Positions 32,105-41,460 are shown, counted from the stretch's first letter. The stretch: DNA of 64,000 nucleotides from Corynebacterium marambiense (GCF_016342275.1 NZ_JAEIOT010000005.1:372001-436000); one strand, 5' to 3'. The notes: a model not told the origin generated them from the sequence alone. A program made the numbers and translations.

Positions 32105-32863
32105 ATGCCCATGACGCTCATGATCCGTGACCTCGCCGCGTTCGCCGAGGTCACCACCCGCACGATCCGGCACTACCACGACATCGGTCTCATGCCGCCC
32201 GCAGGTCGGGACGGATCCGGACAGCGTATATACGTGCCGGCGGACGCGGTGCGCCTGGTCCGGATCCGGAACCTCATCGAGGCGGGGTTCAGTCTGAACG
32301 ACATTCTCGATGTTCTTCCGCCCGGCGCCGGGGAGATAGACGGGAACGTCTACACCGCGATACGGCAGCGGGTCGACAGGCGTCTCGACGCCGAGGAGAA
32401 GGCACTGCGGGCACGGCGGAGAAGGCTCGGGGAACTCGCGGACCCGGACCGCATCGGGCTTCCCGCCGAGGCCATCGAGATACTCGGGGAATGGCGCCGG
32501 ATCGGGGTCCGCGAGGAGCTGATCGCGGCGACTCGGGCGACGTGGACGGTTTGTGCGGTGGTCTTCCCTGACCGGTTCCATGAACGACTCCGCTACGGTG
32601 TCGCCGACCTTGCCGACCCGGAGTACCGGCAACTGCTCACCGCGATCTCCGGGTTGTGGGAAGCATCCCTGGACGACCCTGCGGTCGAGCACACCGCCCG
32701 TAGGCTGGCTGCCTATCTCCGTACCGTGTATGGCCCGGACATGGCGCAGTTCGTGACCCCGGACTCCGCCGTTGTCGATTCCGTCATCGAATTCTATCCA
32801 CCGGCACTCGTGCGGTTCAATGACCTCGTCTACCGGCTGTACGCCGTCGACGGAGATCAGTGA
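32105..32863 (+). CDS. MerR family transcriptional regulator (first of a pair)
   Basis: This 252-residue regulator has an N-terminal winged HTH (MIRDLAAFAEVTTRTIRHYH, DIGLMPPAG, RIYVPADAVRLVRIRNLIEAGFS) followed by a helical region and a C-terminal domain of about 140 residues without the conserved cysteines of metal sensors. It is a close paralog of the next gene: the two share the HTH almost throughout and the C-terminal VVDSVIE ... PPA ... RFNDLV pattern. Its promoter has MerR architecture, so it probably controls itself. The likely target is the MFS exporter downstream (inference). Confidence 0.9.
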   Translation: MPMTLMIRDLAAFAEVTTRTIRHYHDIGLMPPAGRDGSGQRIYVPADAVRLVRIRNLIEAGFSLNDILDVLPPGAGEIDGNVYTAIRQRVDRRLDAEEKALRARRRRLGELADPDRIGLPAEAIEILGEWRRIGVREELIAATRATWTVCAVVFPDRFHERLRYGVADLADPEYRQLLTAISGLWEASLDDPAVEHTARRLAAYLRTVYGPDMAQFVTPDSAVVDSVIEFYPPALVRFNDLVYRLYAVDGDQ

Positions 32864-32906
32864 ACAGGTCGGGCGATCGACTGAGGGAACCGTTCCCCCG
32901 GATCTC

Positions 32907-32937
32907 TTGCGGTTGCCCCAACGGAAGCAACTAGCGT
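32907..32937 (+). promoter_or_regulatory. MerR-type promoter of the second merR gene
   Basis: The -35 TTGCGG (32907-32912) and -10 TAGCGT (32932-32937) are again exactly 19 bp apart. The spacer holds the dyad GTTGC (32912-32916) ... GCAAC (32927-32931). The -10 box ends 7 nt before the ATG. The -35 hexamer and dyad half-sites are the same as in the promoter of the first merR gene, pointing to shared control. Confidence 0.65.
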
Positions 32938-32944
32938 CCCAACC

Positions 32945-33700
32945 ATGACGATGCTCACCATCAGCGAACTGGCCGCCTTCGCGGGGGTTTCAGCGCGGAC
33001 GATCCGGCACTACCACGACATCGGGCTCATGCCGCCCGCCGGTCGGGACAGCGCGGGGCGACGGATCTACGTCCCGGCCGACGCCGTACGGCTCGCCCGG
33101 GTCAGGTCCCTCGCCGAGGCTGGATTCACGTTGACGGACATCCTCGAGGTGCTCCCCGTCGGCGTCACCGAGGTGGACACCGGGGTCTTCGCCCGGGTCC
33201 GGGCACGGGTCGCCGAGCGCCTCGCGGAGGAGGCGACGGTGATCTCCGGCCAGCGCAGGCATCTCGCCGGGCTGGACTCGCCGGAACTCGTCGGGCTGTC
33301 CGACGGGAGCGAGGTCCTGTTCCGCCGGTGGCGGGAGATCGGGGTCGCCGAGGAATTCATCCGTGCAATCGGCCAGGTATGGGTCGTCTGCCGGACGCTG
33401 TTCCCGGACACGTTCGACGACGGCGTCCGGTGGGCGACCGAAGCCCTCGAGTCCGCGGAGTACCGGGTGCTGCTCCGGGACGTCAGCCACCTGTGGACGC
33501 TGGAGCCGGACGATCCTCTCGTGGCGGAGATCGCCCGCCGGGCGGCCGACTACATCCGGCAGCTCGATGAGGAGGAACTCCGGAGGGGAGAGTTCCCCGC
33601 ATCGGTCGTGCTCGACTCCGTCATCGAGGACATCCCTCCGGCCATGATCCGGTTCAACGAACTGGTCGGACAGCTCACGGACATGGAGGTCGTACGATGA
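32945..33700 (+). CDS. MerR family transcriptional regulator (second of a pair)
   Basis: This 251-residue paralog of the preceding regulator has HTH MLTISELAAFAGVSARTIRH, DIGLMPPAGR and RRIYVPADAVRLARVRSLAE. The C-terminal effector domain has diverged more than the HTH. Its stop overlaps the MFS transporter start (ATGA), so regulator and exporter are co-translated. A multidrug or small-molecule sensor role is plausible by analogy with BmrR/TipA-type proteins, but no ligand can be read from the sequence. Confidence 0.9.
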   Translation: MTMLTISELAAFAGVSARTIRHYHDIGLMPPAGRDSAGRRIYVPADAVRLARVRSLAEAGFTLTDILEVLPVGVTEVDTGVFARVRARVAERLAEEATVISGQRRHLAGLDSPELVGLSDGSEVLFRRWREIGVAEEFIRAIGQVWVVCRTLFPDTFDDGVRWATEALESAEYRVLLRDVSHLWTLEPDDPLVAEIARRAADYIRQLDEEELRRGEFPASVVLDSVIEDIPPAMIRFNELVGQLTDMEVVR

Positions 33701-34977
33701 CGACCGGCACCCCGGCGCGCCACCGCGCCTCCGCGTGGCTGTATTTCTCCTCCGCGGGGCTCTCACAGTTCGGCAACTCCATCGCGCTGATCGCCTGGCC
33801 GTGGCTTATCCTCGAACGCACCGGGGATCCCGCCGCCGCGGGCACCGTCGTCGCGGTCACCGCGGTCGCCGGACTGATCGTGTCCTTCATCGGGGGTCAG
33901 TTGATCGACACGCTCGGACGCAAACCAATGAGCGTGATCTCCGACGTGATCAGCGGTCTGTCCATCGTCGCACTCATCATCGTCGATGCCTCCCTGGAAT
34001 TGACACTCGCCTGGTTCATCGGGCTCGCTGTGTTCGGCGCCGTCGGCGACGTGCCCGGAATGGCCGCCAGGCAGTCGCTGCTCGGCGACGTCTCGGCCAC
34101 GTCCGGGGTGTCCCGGGACAGACTCGCCGGGATCATGCAGACACTCGTGGGCGTCGCCGGACTGATCGGGCCCGCACTCGGAGGCGTGCTGATGGCGGTG
34201 CAGCCGGTGATCACGGTGCTGTGGATCACCGCGGGCTGTTCCCTGGTCTCCGCAGCGTTGACCGCGGCTGTGCGGGTGACGCACACCGGTGGCTACGCCA
34301 GGGACATGGACTCGGAGGTTCCCGATATGAGTGTCGTGCGCCAGTGGCGCGACATCCTCACCCACCCCATCGTCCGTCTCCTGCTCATCATGCAACTGGT
34401 GTCCACTATGCTCGTCGTCCCGTACCTGGTCATCCTGCTGCCCGCCCATTACCAGGCCGTCGACGCACCGGCCGTGATGGGAGCGGTGCTCGCCACCTAC
34501 GCCGTCGGATTCGTCATCGGCGGCGGACTGGCCACGGTCCTGGGCACCCAACGCAGGCGGACGCTCTGGGCGATCACCACCGTTCTGTTCATCCTGTCGT
34601 TCCTTTTCCTGGCAGGACTCGGCAGTGATCCGCTCGTGTTCACCGGAATGGTGCTCGCCGGAATCGGAGCCGGTCTCTTCGGCCCGCTGAACCTCGTCCT
34701 GATCACCGAAACCGTCCCCGACCGGGTGCGCGGACGGACCCTGTCCCTGTTCACCGCCGCCGGAAACCTCAGCCAACCGTTCGGACTCACCGCAACCGCA
34801 CCACTGATCGCCGCCTTCGGCATCTACCGCACGGCCCTCGGCATCGGACTCAGTTTCTTCCCGTTCGGAATCTGGGCCGGGATCCGTGGTGTGCGCATCG
34901 TTCCGCCGGCACCCGTTCCAGAAACTGATCGCGGCAATGAGCATGACACAGGGAGTGGATCGGGCGCAGGACAGTAG
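33697..34977 (+). CDS. MFS transporter (12-helix), probable exporter
   Basis: This 426-residue major facilitator protein has about 12 hydrophobic helices. The loop 2-3 motif reads GGQLIDTLGRKPMSVISD, a good MFS signature A. The N-terminus (SAWLYFSSAGLSQFGNSIAL) resembles MFS drug or macrolide exporters. The ATG overlaps the stop of the second merR gene. Resistance to a compound sensed by the MerR pair is the simplest hypothesis. Codon use matches the neighbours. Confidence 0.88.
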   Translation: MTTGTPARHRASAWLYFSSAGLSQFGNSIALIAWPWLILERTGDPAAAGTVVAVTAVAGLIVSFIGGQLIDTLGRKPMSVISDVISGLSIVALIIVDASLELTLAWFIGLAVFGAVGDVPGMAARQSLLGDVSATSGVSRDRLAGIMQTLVGVAGLIGPALGGVLMAVQPVITVLWITAGCSLVSAALTAAVRVTHTGGYARDMDSEVPDMSVVRQWRDILTHPIVRLLLIMQLVSTMLVVPYLVILLPAHYQAVDAPAVMGAVLATYAVGFVIGGGLATVLGTQRRRTLWAITTVLFILSFLFLAGLGSDPLVFTGMVLAGIGAGLFGPLNLVLITETVPDRVRGRTLSLFTAAGNLSQPFGLTATAPLIAAFGIYRTALGIGLSFFPFGIWAGIRGVRIVPPAPVPETDRGNEHDTGSGSGAGQ

Positions 34978-35004
34978 CAACAGCAGTAGTCGTAGTATGG
35001 GCGG

Positions 35005-36423
35005 GTGACCGAGACCCGTACCGCATCCCCCGTCCTACCTGAGAAACAGGCCTGGCGCGCACTCGCTGCTCTGTGCATTGGTTTCTTCATGATCCTTCTC
35101 GACCAGACGGTGGTGGCGGTGGCGACGCCGCAATTTCAGACTGAACTGGGTGCTTCACTCAACGCGGTCGTCTGGGTCACGTCGATCTACCTCATCACGT
35201 TCGCAGTGCCGCTCCTGGTCACCGGACGTCTTGGTGACAGGTATGGTCAGCGCAACGTGTACCTCGTCGGCATGATCATCTTCACCCTCTCGTCACTGGC
35301 CTGCGGACTAGCTCCCGGTATTGAGTGGCTCATTGCAGCACGAGCCGTTCAGGGGCTCGGGGCATCGATCCTCACCCCTCAGACCATGAGTGTGATCAAC
35401 CGGATCTTCGCCAGGGAACGCCGAGGCGCGGCAATGGGTATCTGGGGGGCTGTTGCCGGGTTTGCGTCCCTTGCTGGCCCACTTCTTGGTGGCTTGATCA
35501 CCGGCACCCTCGGTTGGCAGTGGATCTTCTTCATCAACATCCCCTTTGGGGTGCTGAGCCTGGTTATGGTCGTGAAGTGGGTACCGACCATGGACACGGT
35601 CACGCGCCGCGTAGACGGGCTCAGTGTACTGCTCTCCCTGTTCGCGGTGTTCGGCGTGGTCTATGCGATGCAGCAGGGGCCGAAGCTGCACTGGCCGACG
35701 TGGATCTGGCTCGTGTTCGTCGGCGGTCTGCTTTTCCTGGCGCTGTTCCTGCACCGGCAGCACACAGCGGGGGAGAAGGGGGCGGATCCCCTGATTCCGC
35801 TCGGGATCTTCCGGAACCGGAACTTCTCCATCGGCGCGTTCTCCATCGCGACGATGGGCTTCGCCGTGTCCTCAATCGCCCTGCCAATGATGATCTACCT
35901 CCAAGACGGGCTCGGGATGAGCGCGGAGAAATCTGGACTCATGCTCGTACCCACGGCCCTGATCTCTGGCTTCCTCTCTCCATTCGTGGGGCGGCTGGCC
36001 GACCGCATCCATCCGCGGATCCTGTCGATGATCGGCTTCGGTGCCATGACAGCTGCGGTAGGGATCCTGGCGAGCGTGATGCGTGACGGGGTATCCGTCT
36101 GGTGGATTCTCGTACCGGTCCTGCTCATGGGCGTCGGGCACGGATTCATCTGGTCGCCGAATTCCGCGACCGCGATGCGCGACCTGCCGCCACAGCAGCT
36201 CGGGTCAGCCTCGGGTGTGTACAACACCACACGGCAGGTCGGATCGGTCGTCGGTGCCGCGGCCGTCGGTGCCGCGATGCAGATCGGAGCTGCGCGAACG
36301 TCGATCGGCAACGCCATGGGCGACGCCGTAATCATCACCGCGTGCGTACTTTTCCTTGGCTTTGTGTCCGTTTCCTTTTTCAGGTCATCTTCCGAACGGG
36401 CATCGATCTGCTCGGCAGACTAG
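35005..36423 (+). CDS. DHA2 (EmrB/QacA) family MFS drug exporter
   Basis: This 472-residue proton-driven exporter has about 14 helices. Motifs are [19 protein letters not shown] (helix 1), [21 protein letters not shown] and [13 protein letters not shown] (signature A), and [20 protein letters not shown] (motif B). It starts at GTG 35005; a TAGTAT box (34993-34998) ends 6 nt before it, so it has its own promoter and a leaderless transcript despite being only 27 bp from the previous exporter. Its GC content looks slightly lower than that of the merR-MFS genes. Confidence 0.9.
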   Translation: MTETRTASPVLPEKQAWRALAALCIGFFMILLDQTVVAVATPQFQTELGASLNAVVWVTSIYLITFAVPLLVTGRLGDRYGQRNVYLVGMIIFTLSSLACGLAPGIEWLIAARAVQGLGASILTPQTMSVINRIFARERRGAAMGIWGAVAGFASLAGPLLGGLITGTLGWQWIFFINIPFGVLSLVMVVKWVPTMDTVTRRVDGLSVLLSLFAVFGVVYAMQQGPKLHWPTWIWLVFVGGLLFLALFLHRQHTAGEKGADPLIPLGIFRNRNFSIGAFSIATMGFAVSSIALPMMIYLQDGLGMSAEKSGLMLVPTALISGFLSPFVGRLADRIHPRILSMIGFGAMTAAVGILASVMRDGVSVWWILVPVLLMGVGHGFIWSPNSATAMRDLPPQQLGSASGVYNTTRQVGSVVGAAAVGAAMQIGAARTSIGNAMGDAVIITACVLFLGFVSVSFFRSSSERASICSAD

Positions 36424-36433
36424 GATGGGTCAT

Positions 36434-37465
36434 ATGCGAATCGCTACACTGACCTCCGGCGGCGACTGCCCCGGCCTCAACGCTGTCATCCGCGGTATTG
36501 TCCGCACCGCTAGCTCGGACTACGGCTCAACTGTCGTCGGATACCAGGACGGTTGGGTTGGTCTCATGGAGGACCGCCGTGTCCAGCTTTACGACGACGA
36601 GTCGATTGACCGGATCCTTCTCCGGGGCGGCACGATTCTCGGAACCGGTCGGCTGCACCCCGACAGGTTCAAGAACGGCCTCGACCAGATCAAGGCGAAT
36701 CTGGCAGATGCCGGCGTCGATGCCTTGATCCCCATCGGGGGTGAAGGAACACTCAAGGGTGCCAAATGGCTCTCTGACAACGGTATTCCCGTGGTCGGTG
36801 TTCCGAAGACGATCGACAACGACGTCAATGGAACCGACTACACCTTCGGTTTCGATACCGCCGTGTCCGTCGCCACGGATGCCATCGATCGGCTGCACAC
36901 CACTGCCGAATCCCATAACCGGGTCATGATCGTCGAAGTGATGGGCCGTCACGTCGGTTGGATCGCGCTGCACGCGGGTATGGCTGGTGGCGCCCACTAC
37001 ATCGTGATCCCCGAGCAGCCCTTCGACGTCGCCGAAATCTGCAAGGCCATGGAGCGCCGCTTCCAGATGGGCGAAAAGTACGGCATCGTTGTCGTCGCGG
37101 AAGGTGCCATGCCCAAGGAAGGCACCATGGAACTCAAGTCCGGGGGAGTGGATCAGTTCGGGCATGAGATCTTCACCGGCATGGGGCAACAGATCGCCGA
37201 TGAGATCCAGGCCCGGGCCGGACACGATGTCCGAACCACGGTCCTCGGACACATCCAGCGCGGCGGCACCCCGACCGCCTACGACAGGGTCCTGGCGACC
37301 CGCTACGGTGTGCACGCAGCCCGCGCCTGCCACACAGGAGACTTCGGAAAGGTTGTCGCCCTCAAGGGTGAGCACATCAACCTCATCGACCTCGAGGAGG
37401 CCGTCGGAACGCTGAAGCGCGTGCCGGAGGGACGCTACCGCACCGCCCAGGCGCTGTTCGGCTGA
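36434..37465 (+). CDS. pfkA: 6-phosphofructokinase
   Basis: This 343-residue enzyme phosphorylates fructose 6-phosphate in glycolysis. It begins [20 protein letters not shown]. The phosphate-donor loop is GGEGTLKGA and the catalytic loop PKTIDNDV. A glycine after the acidic residue of GGEG fits ATP-dependent members, while the Lys of PKTIDND is shared with PPi-type and actinobacterial ATP-type enzymes; I favour ATP. TAGGAT at 36421-36426, built on the stop codon of the preceding gene, ends 7 nt before ATG 36434, implying a leaderless mRNA. Confidence 0.96.
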   Translation: MRIATLTSGGDCPGLNAVIRGIVRTASSDYGSTVVGYQDGWVGLMEDRRVQLYDDESIDRILLRGGTILGTGRLHPDRFKNGLDQIKANLADAGVDALIPIGGEGTLKGAKWLSDNGIPVVGVPKTIDNDVNGTDYTFGFDTAVSVATDAIDRLHTTAESHNRVMIVEVMGRHVGWIALHAGMAGGAHYIVIPEQPFDVAEICKAMERRFQMGEKYGIVVVAEGAMPKEGTMELKSGGVDQFGHEIFTGMGQQIADEIQARAGHDVRTTVLGHIQRGGTPTAYDRVLATRYGVHAARACHTGDFGKVVALKGEHINLIDLEEAVGTLKRVPEGRYRTAQALFG

Positions 37466-37489
37466 GACACCGTCAACATCCTCGTCGCC

Positions 37490-37519
37490 GCCCCGGAGGG
37501 AACACCGTCCCGCCGGGGC
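37490..37519 (+). terminator. Probable pfkA terminator
   Basis: GCCCCGG (37490-37496) pairs with CCGGGGC (37513-37519), and an inner GGG/CCC may extend the stem. It lies 25 bp after pfkA and has no T tract. Confidence 0.45.
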
Positions 37520-37569
37520 GCCGCCGATTCACAGGTACCGTCCAGGTGCGGTGGTTACACTGTGGCTCC

Positions 37570-38112
37570 ATGCCTACCGTGACCCCCACAGAGAGTTTGC
37601 CGGTCGAACGCCGCCACATCGTGGTGGCACTGGCGCTCAACATCGCCGTCATCACGGTACTGACCCTGTTCAAGTTCATCTTCGTCATCGCGGGTCTCTG
37701 GTCCGCCGCAGCGCACCGGACCCGCGACATCCGGCTGATCCCGTTCGGTGAGTTGTTCACCGCTCATGTCTGGTATGGGCCGCCCCTCAACATCGCGGGC
37801 AACATAGCGCTGTTCCTTCCCTTCGGTGCTCTGGTGTGTCTCCTGCTCCGGGAGCGGTCCGACCGGATCCGGAGGACCGCACTGACCGCCTTCGGTCTCA
37901 GTCTCCTCATCGAGACACTCCAATTCGTCTTCGCCGTCGGATACTCGGATGTCGACGACCTCATGCTCAACACCGCTGGAGCCGCGGCCGGGGCGTGGTT
38001 CGCCGACCGATACAGCCCGCACCGGGACGGACTCATCATCGGTGTCTCCGTGGTGTTCGTGCTGATCATCTTCTTCCTGCTCGCACTCGGACCGAACCCC
38101 GGGAGAATCTGA
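37570..38112 (+). CDS. VanZ family membrane protein
   Basis: This 180-residue protein has about four or five hydrophobic helices and the VanZ-like pattern: IRLIPFGEL ... NIAGNIALFLPFGALVCLLL ... SLLIETLQFVFAVG ... DVDDLMLNTAGAAAGAW. VanZ relatives include the teicoplanin-resistance accessory protein; most actinobacterial members have no known role. TACACT at 37556-37561 ends 8 nt before ATG 37570, so a leaderless transcript is likely. No van genes are near. The gene's terminator begins before its own stop codon. Confidence 0.87.
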   Translation: MPTVTPTESLPVERRHIVVALALNIAVITVLTLFKFIFVIAGLWSAAAHRTRDIRLIPFGELFTAHVWYGPPLNIAGNIALFLPFGALVCLLLRERSDRIRRTALTAFGLSLLIETLQFVFAVGYSDVDDLMLNTAGAAAGAWFADRYSPHRDGLIIGVSVVFVLIIFFLLALGPNPGRI

Positions 38113-38140
38113 GCCGCAGTCGGTCTAGATCCTCCCGGGG
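38097..38140 (+). terminator. vanZ-like gene terminator overlapping its stop codon
   Basis: CCCCGGGAG (38097-38105) pairs with CTCCCGGGG (38132-38140), and ATCT/AGAT inside extends the stem past one mismatch. The left arm lies in the last codons and the stop TGA (38110-38112) falls in the loop side. Confidence 0.7.
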
Positions 38141-38207
38141 TATCCCTCACACTCGAAGTCGGGAGTGAACGCGCGGGCGCTGCCCGAGAGCCGTTAGACT
38201 GTCGGAC

Positions 38208-39713
38208 ATGACTGCTCCGGTAAATGATCTGATGGATTTCGATGAGGTACTCACGCGCTTCGACCCGGTGATGGGACTCGAGGTGCACGTCGAGCTGGCC
38301 ACCGAGACCAAGATGTTCTCGGCGTCCTCCGCGAACTTCGGTTCCGCCCCGAACTCGAACGTTGACCCCGTCAGCCTTGGGCTGCCTGGTGCACTGCCCG
38401 TCGTCAACGCCAGGGGCGTCGAGTGGGCGATCAAGATCGGCCTCGCATTGAACTGCTCGATCGCGGAGTCCTCCCGCTTCGCCCGAAAGAACTACTTCTA
38501 CCCAGACCAGCCGAAGAACTACCAGATCTCCCAGTACGACGAGCCCATCGCGTATGACGGATACCTCGACGTCGTCCTCGACGACGGGACCACGTGGCGC
38601 GTCGAGATCGAACGTGCCCACATGGAGGAGGACACCGGCAAGCTCACCCACCTCGGTGGTGCAGAGGGGCGCATCCAGGGGGCCACATACTCGCTGGTGG
38701 ACTGCAACCGCGCAGGCGTTCCGCTCATAGAGATCGTGACCAAGCCGATCGAGGGTGCCGGTGAGCGTGCCCCGGAGGTCGCCCGCGCCTACGTCAGCGC
38801 GCTCCGTGACCTGGTCAAGGCGCTCGGCGTGTCGGATGCCCGCATGGACCAGGGTTCCATGCGCGTCGACTCGAATCTCTCGCTCCGGCCCATCGGACAG
38901 ACCGAATTCGGCACCCGCACCGAGACCAAGAACATCAACTCCCTGAAGTCCGTCGAACAGGCCGTGCGCTACGAGATGCAGCGCCAGGCGCGCGTCATCA
39001 CCGACGGTGGCTCCATCCGCCAGGAGACCCGGCATTACCACGAGACGGACGGCTCCACGACGGCCGGACGCATCAAGGAGACCGCCGAGGAGTACCGCTA
39101 CTTCAACGACCCGGATCTCCCGCCGGTGATCGCCCCACGTGAGTGGGTCGAGGAGATCCGGGCGACCCTGCCCGAGCTGCCCTGGGTGCGCAAGGCTCGG
39201 ATCCGCGAGGAGTGGAACCTCTCTGATGCGGAGATGCGCGATCTCATGAACGCCGGTGCCCTCGATCTCATCATCGCCACCGTCGAGGAGGGCGCGACCC
39301 CCGCGGAGGCGCGCTCCTGGTGGGTGTCCTACCTCACCCAGAAGGCCAACGAGTCGGGTGCCGAGCTCGAGCAGCTCGACATCACCCCGGCGCAGGTCGC
39401 CCACGTCGCGGCTCTGGTCAAGGAGGGGAAGCTGACTAACAAGCTCGCCCGCCAGGCTGTCGATGGCGTCCTGGCGGGTGAGGGCGACGTCGATGAGGTT
39501 GTCGCCGCGCGTGGTCTCGAGGTGGTCCGTGACGACGGGGCCATCGAGAAGGCCGTCGACGAGGCGCTCGCCGCGAACCCGGACATCGTGGAGAAGATCC
39601 GTGGCGGGAACGCCAAGGCCGGTGGCGCCATCGTCGGTGCGGTCATGAAGGCGACCCGCGGCAAGGCGGACCCAGCCCTGGTGAACAAGCTCATCGCGGA
39701 GAAGTGCCGCTGA
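38208..39713 (+). CDS. gatB: Asp-tRNA(Asn)/Glu-tRNA(Gln) amidotransferase subunit B
   Basis: This 501-residue subunit binds the misacylated tRNA and carries the kinase-like amidation site. It contains [28 protein letters not shown] and [20 protein letters not shown], metal/ATP-site residues in the cradle domain, and a C-terminal YqeY-like tail ([15 protein letters not shown] ending). TAGACT at 38195-38200 ends 7 nt before ATG 38208, so it is probably leaderless and transcribed separately from gatCA. Subunits C and A are encoded 10 kb upstream. Confidence 0.98.
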   Translation: MTAPVNDLMDFDEVLTRFDPVMGLEVHVELATETKMFSASSANFGSAPNSNVDPVSLGLPGALPVVNARGVEWAIKIGLALNCSIAESSRFARKNYFYPDQPKNYQISQYDEPIAYDGYLDVVLDDGTTWRVEIERAHMEEDTGKLTHLGGAEGRIQGATYSLVDCNRAGVPLIEIVTKPIEGAGERAPEVARAYVSALRDLVKALGVSDARMDQGSMRVDSNLSLRPIGQTEFGTRTETKNINSLKSVEQAVRYEMQRQARVITDGGSIRQETRHYHETDGSTTAGRIKETAEEYRYFNDPDLPPVIAPREWVEEIRATLPELPWVRKARIREEWNLSDAEMRDLMNAGALDLIIATVEEGATPAEARSWWVSYLTQKANESGAELEQLDITPAQVAHVAALVKEGKLTNKLARQAVDGVLAGEGDVDEVVAARGLEVVRDDGAIEKAVDEALAANPDIVEKIRGGNAKAGGAIVGAVMKATRGKADPALVNKLIAEKCR

Positions 39714-39736
39714 TCCTGCTCTGACGGCGGGGACTG

Positions 39737-39769
39737 CCGGTGGTGTGGCCGACCGCACCACCGGTTTTG
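39737..39769 (+). terminator. gatB terminator with T tract
   Basis: CCGGTGGTG (39737-39745) pairs with CACCACCGG (39756-39764) and is followed by TTTTGTG, a classical intrinsic terminator 23 bp after gatB. Confidence 0.8.
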
Positions 39770-39788
39770 TGTTCCCGGTTTAGGGGGA

Positions 39789-39817
39789 TCTCGGTGGTCC
39801 CGCGACGCCCACCGAGA
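39789..39817 (+). other. Second hairpin downstream of gatB
   Basis: TCTCGGTGG (39789-39797) pairs exactly with CCACCGAGA (39809-39817) around an 11-nt loop. It may be a backup terminator or the first structure of the ykvI leader. No T tract follows directly. Confidence 0.5.
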
Positions 39818-39906
39818 CAGTGCAACCCTTGTCTCCCCTTCGCCGGGAAATACTGACCCGTCAACCTCCCCTGAAGAGGGTGGCCCGCTTCACCACGGAG
39901 AGTACC

Positions 39907-39981
39907 GTGTGCTCGTCTGCCTGTATGGGCATTTTATCGATTGCGTGCAGCACCGACGCCTTCGCCGGATTAGTTCTCTGA
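39907..39981 (+). CDS. Possible upstream mini-ORF 1 in the ykvI leader
   Basis: GTG 39907 has GGAGAG 4-10 nt upstream. The frame codes 24 residues, beginning VCSSACMGILSIACSTDAF and ending AGLVL, with three cysteines and five serine/threonine codons in its first 16. It stops at 39979-39981. Coding status is unproven. Confidence 0.35.
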   Translation: MCSSACMGILSIACSTDAFAGLVL

Positions 39982-40006
39982 ATGGCCTTACAACAGGAGA
40001 GAATCC

Positions 40007-40078
40007 GTGCCACAGATCCGACGAATGCGGGTTATCGGCTGCGACCTCGTTAGAATCTACCGTGGTGATTCCCGGTAA
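40007..40078 (+). CDS. Possible upstream mini-ORF 2 in the ykvI leader
   Basis: GTG 40007 has AGGAGAG 5-11 nt upstream. The frame codes 23 residues (VPQIRRMRVIGCDLVRIY, then RGDSR) and stops at 40076-40078 inside a small hairpin, TCCCG-GTAA-CGGGA. It lies 26 bp after mini-ORF 1 and 57 bp before the transporter ATG. Coding status is unproven. Confidence 0.35.
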   Translation: MPQIRRMRVIGCDLVRIYRGDSR

Positions 40079-40134
40079 CGGGAGGTCCCCACAAAACAGT
40101 GTTCGACGATTCTCCGGAGAGGGAGACCCCCAAC

Positions 40135-41433
40135 ATGTTGAAACGAGTAATGGCAATCGCGATGGCCTTCGTCGGCCTGAGCGTTGGAGCCGGATTCGCA
40201 TCCGGGCAGGAGGTGCTCCAGTTCTTCGTTGTGTTCGGTCATGCCGGTCTCTGGGGGGCTGTTGCTGTCGCGCTGATGATGTGCGTCATCGGACTGGTCA
40301 TCCTCCAGCTCGGTAGCTACTACCAAGCCACCGAGCACACCGCCGTATTCGACAAGGTGGCTCACCCCGTCGCTGCGAAATTCCTCGACGGCTCGGTGAT
40401 GCTGACAATCTTCTCCCTGGGCATGGTCATGTTCGCCGGTGCCGGTGCGAACCTCAACCAACAGTTCGGTCTTCCCATCTGGGTCGGCGCCGTCATTTTG
40501 CTCGTGCTGGTCGTGGTGCTCGGTCGCCTCGACGTGGACAAGGTCAGCAACATCATCGGCGCGATCACCCCGGGCATCATTCTCTTTATCGTCATCGCCG
40601 CGGTCTACGCTTTCGCGACCGCACCTGATGACTGGTCACACCTCGAAGAGTCGGCCTCGACGATCCGCACCACCCTGCCAAACGTCTGGGTCGGAGCCCT
40701 GAACTACCTCGGTTTCTCCCTGATTGTCGTCGTCTCCATGTCGATCGTTATCGGCGGCTACTATCTCAACGCCCGGATCGCCGGAATCGGTGGTCTCCTC
40801 GGCGGCGGCATCTTCGGCCTGATGCTCTGTCTCGTCGCGTCCTCCCTGTTCCTCAAGGTTGACATGCTCAAAGACGACGCAATGCCGATGCTGACGCTCG
40901 TCGGGCTCATGCACCCGATCATGGGCACTCTCATGTCGGTCGCGATCTACGGCATGATCTTCAACTCGGCGCTCGGTATGTTCTACGCCCTGACCCGGCG
41001 TCTGACTGTGACCAAGCCGCAGAACTTTAACTCCACCTTCGTCATGGCCGTCCTGGTCGGATTCGTCCTGAGTTTCCTGGGTTTCCGTACCCTGGTCACC
41101 TACCTTTACCCGCTGCTGGGCTACGTCGGCGTGGCGCTGATGTTCGTCCTCGTCTACGCCTGGATACGGGACCGTGGCGTGATCGTCAACGAGGTCAAAC
41201 GTCGTCAGCGCATCCGTGCCTTGGTCACCCGGAAACTCGATCCGGCGCGGAAGTTCACCGCAGTTCACCAACGTGAGCTGGCCCGCCGTCTGAAGGCCTC
41301 GAACATCGACGAGGAGGAGATGGCCGCGACCGTCCGGGAGAAGGTCGCACGCCAGCTCGACGAGGATGAATCCGTCGATTTCTCCATCGACGACAACTCA
41401 TCCTCCGGACATGGTTCGTCGCGCGTCAACTGA
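40135..41433 (+). CDS. YkvI family membrane transporter-like protein
   Basis: This 432-residue protein has about ten hydrophobic helices and a charged cytoplasmic C-terminal tail (last 80 residues). The N-terminus (AIAMAFVGLSVGAGFASGQE) shows the unwound-helix glycine pattern of APC/LeuT-fold transporters, and the protein matches the YkvI (COG3949) type; its substrate is unknown. ATG 40135 has GGAGAGGGAG about 9 nt upstream. An in-frame GTG at 40099 is an alternative. The long leader with two hairpins and two mini-ORFs suggests post-initiation control. Confidence 0.83.
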   Translation: MLKRVMAIAMAFVGLSVGAGFASGQEVLQFFVVFGHAGLWGAVAVALMMCVIGLVILQLGSYYQATEHTAVFDKVAHPVAAKFLDGSVMLTIFSLGMVMFAGAGANLNQQFGLPIWVGAVILLVLVVVLGRLDVDKVSNIIGAITPGIILFIVIAAVYAFATAPDDWSHLEESASTIRTTLPNVWVGALNYLGFSLIVVVSMSIVIGGYYLNARIAGIGGLLGGGIFGLMLCLVASSLFLKVDMLKDDAMPMLTLVGLMHPIMGTLMSVAIYGMIFNSALGMFYALTRRLTVTKPQNFNSTFVMAVLVGFVLSFLGFRTLVTYLYPLLGYVGVALMFVLVYAWIRDRGVIVNEVKRRQRIRALVTRKLDPARKFTAVHQRELARRLKASNIDEEEMAATVREKVARQLDEDESVDFSIDDNSSSGHGSSRVN

Positions 41434-41460
41434 TCCGTTCAGCCCGGAGTATCGTGAGAC

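Noticed and set aside
33763..34980. 405-codon minus-strand frame opposite the MFS exporter gene
   Set aside because: Its translation is hydrophilic and His/Gln/Asp-rich, the mirror of membrane-helix codons, and has no start signal.
32945..36423. Exporter and regulator cluster considered as a horizontally acquired resistance island
   Set aside because: No transposase, integrase or flanking repeats were seen, and GC content and codon use are close to the neighbours.
39714..40134. Leader before ykvI considered as a known metabolite riboswitch
   Set aside because: None of the conserved cores I know (cobalamin, TPP, SAM, FMN, glycine, lysine, ydaO, ykkC, yybP) could be matched.
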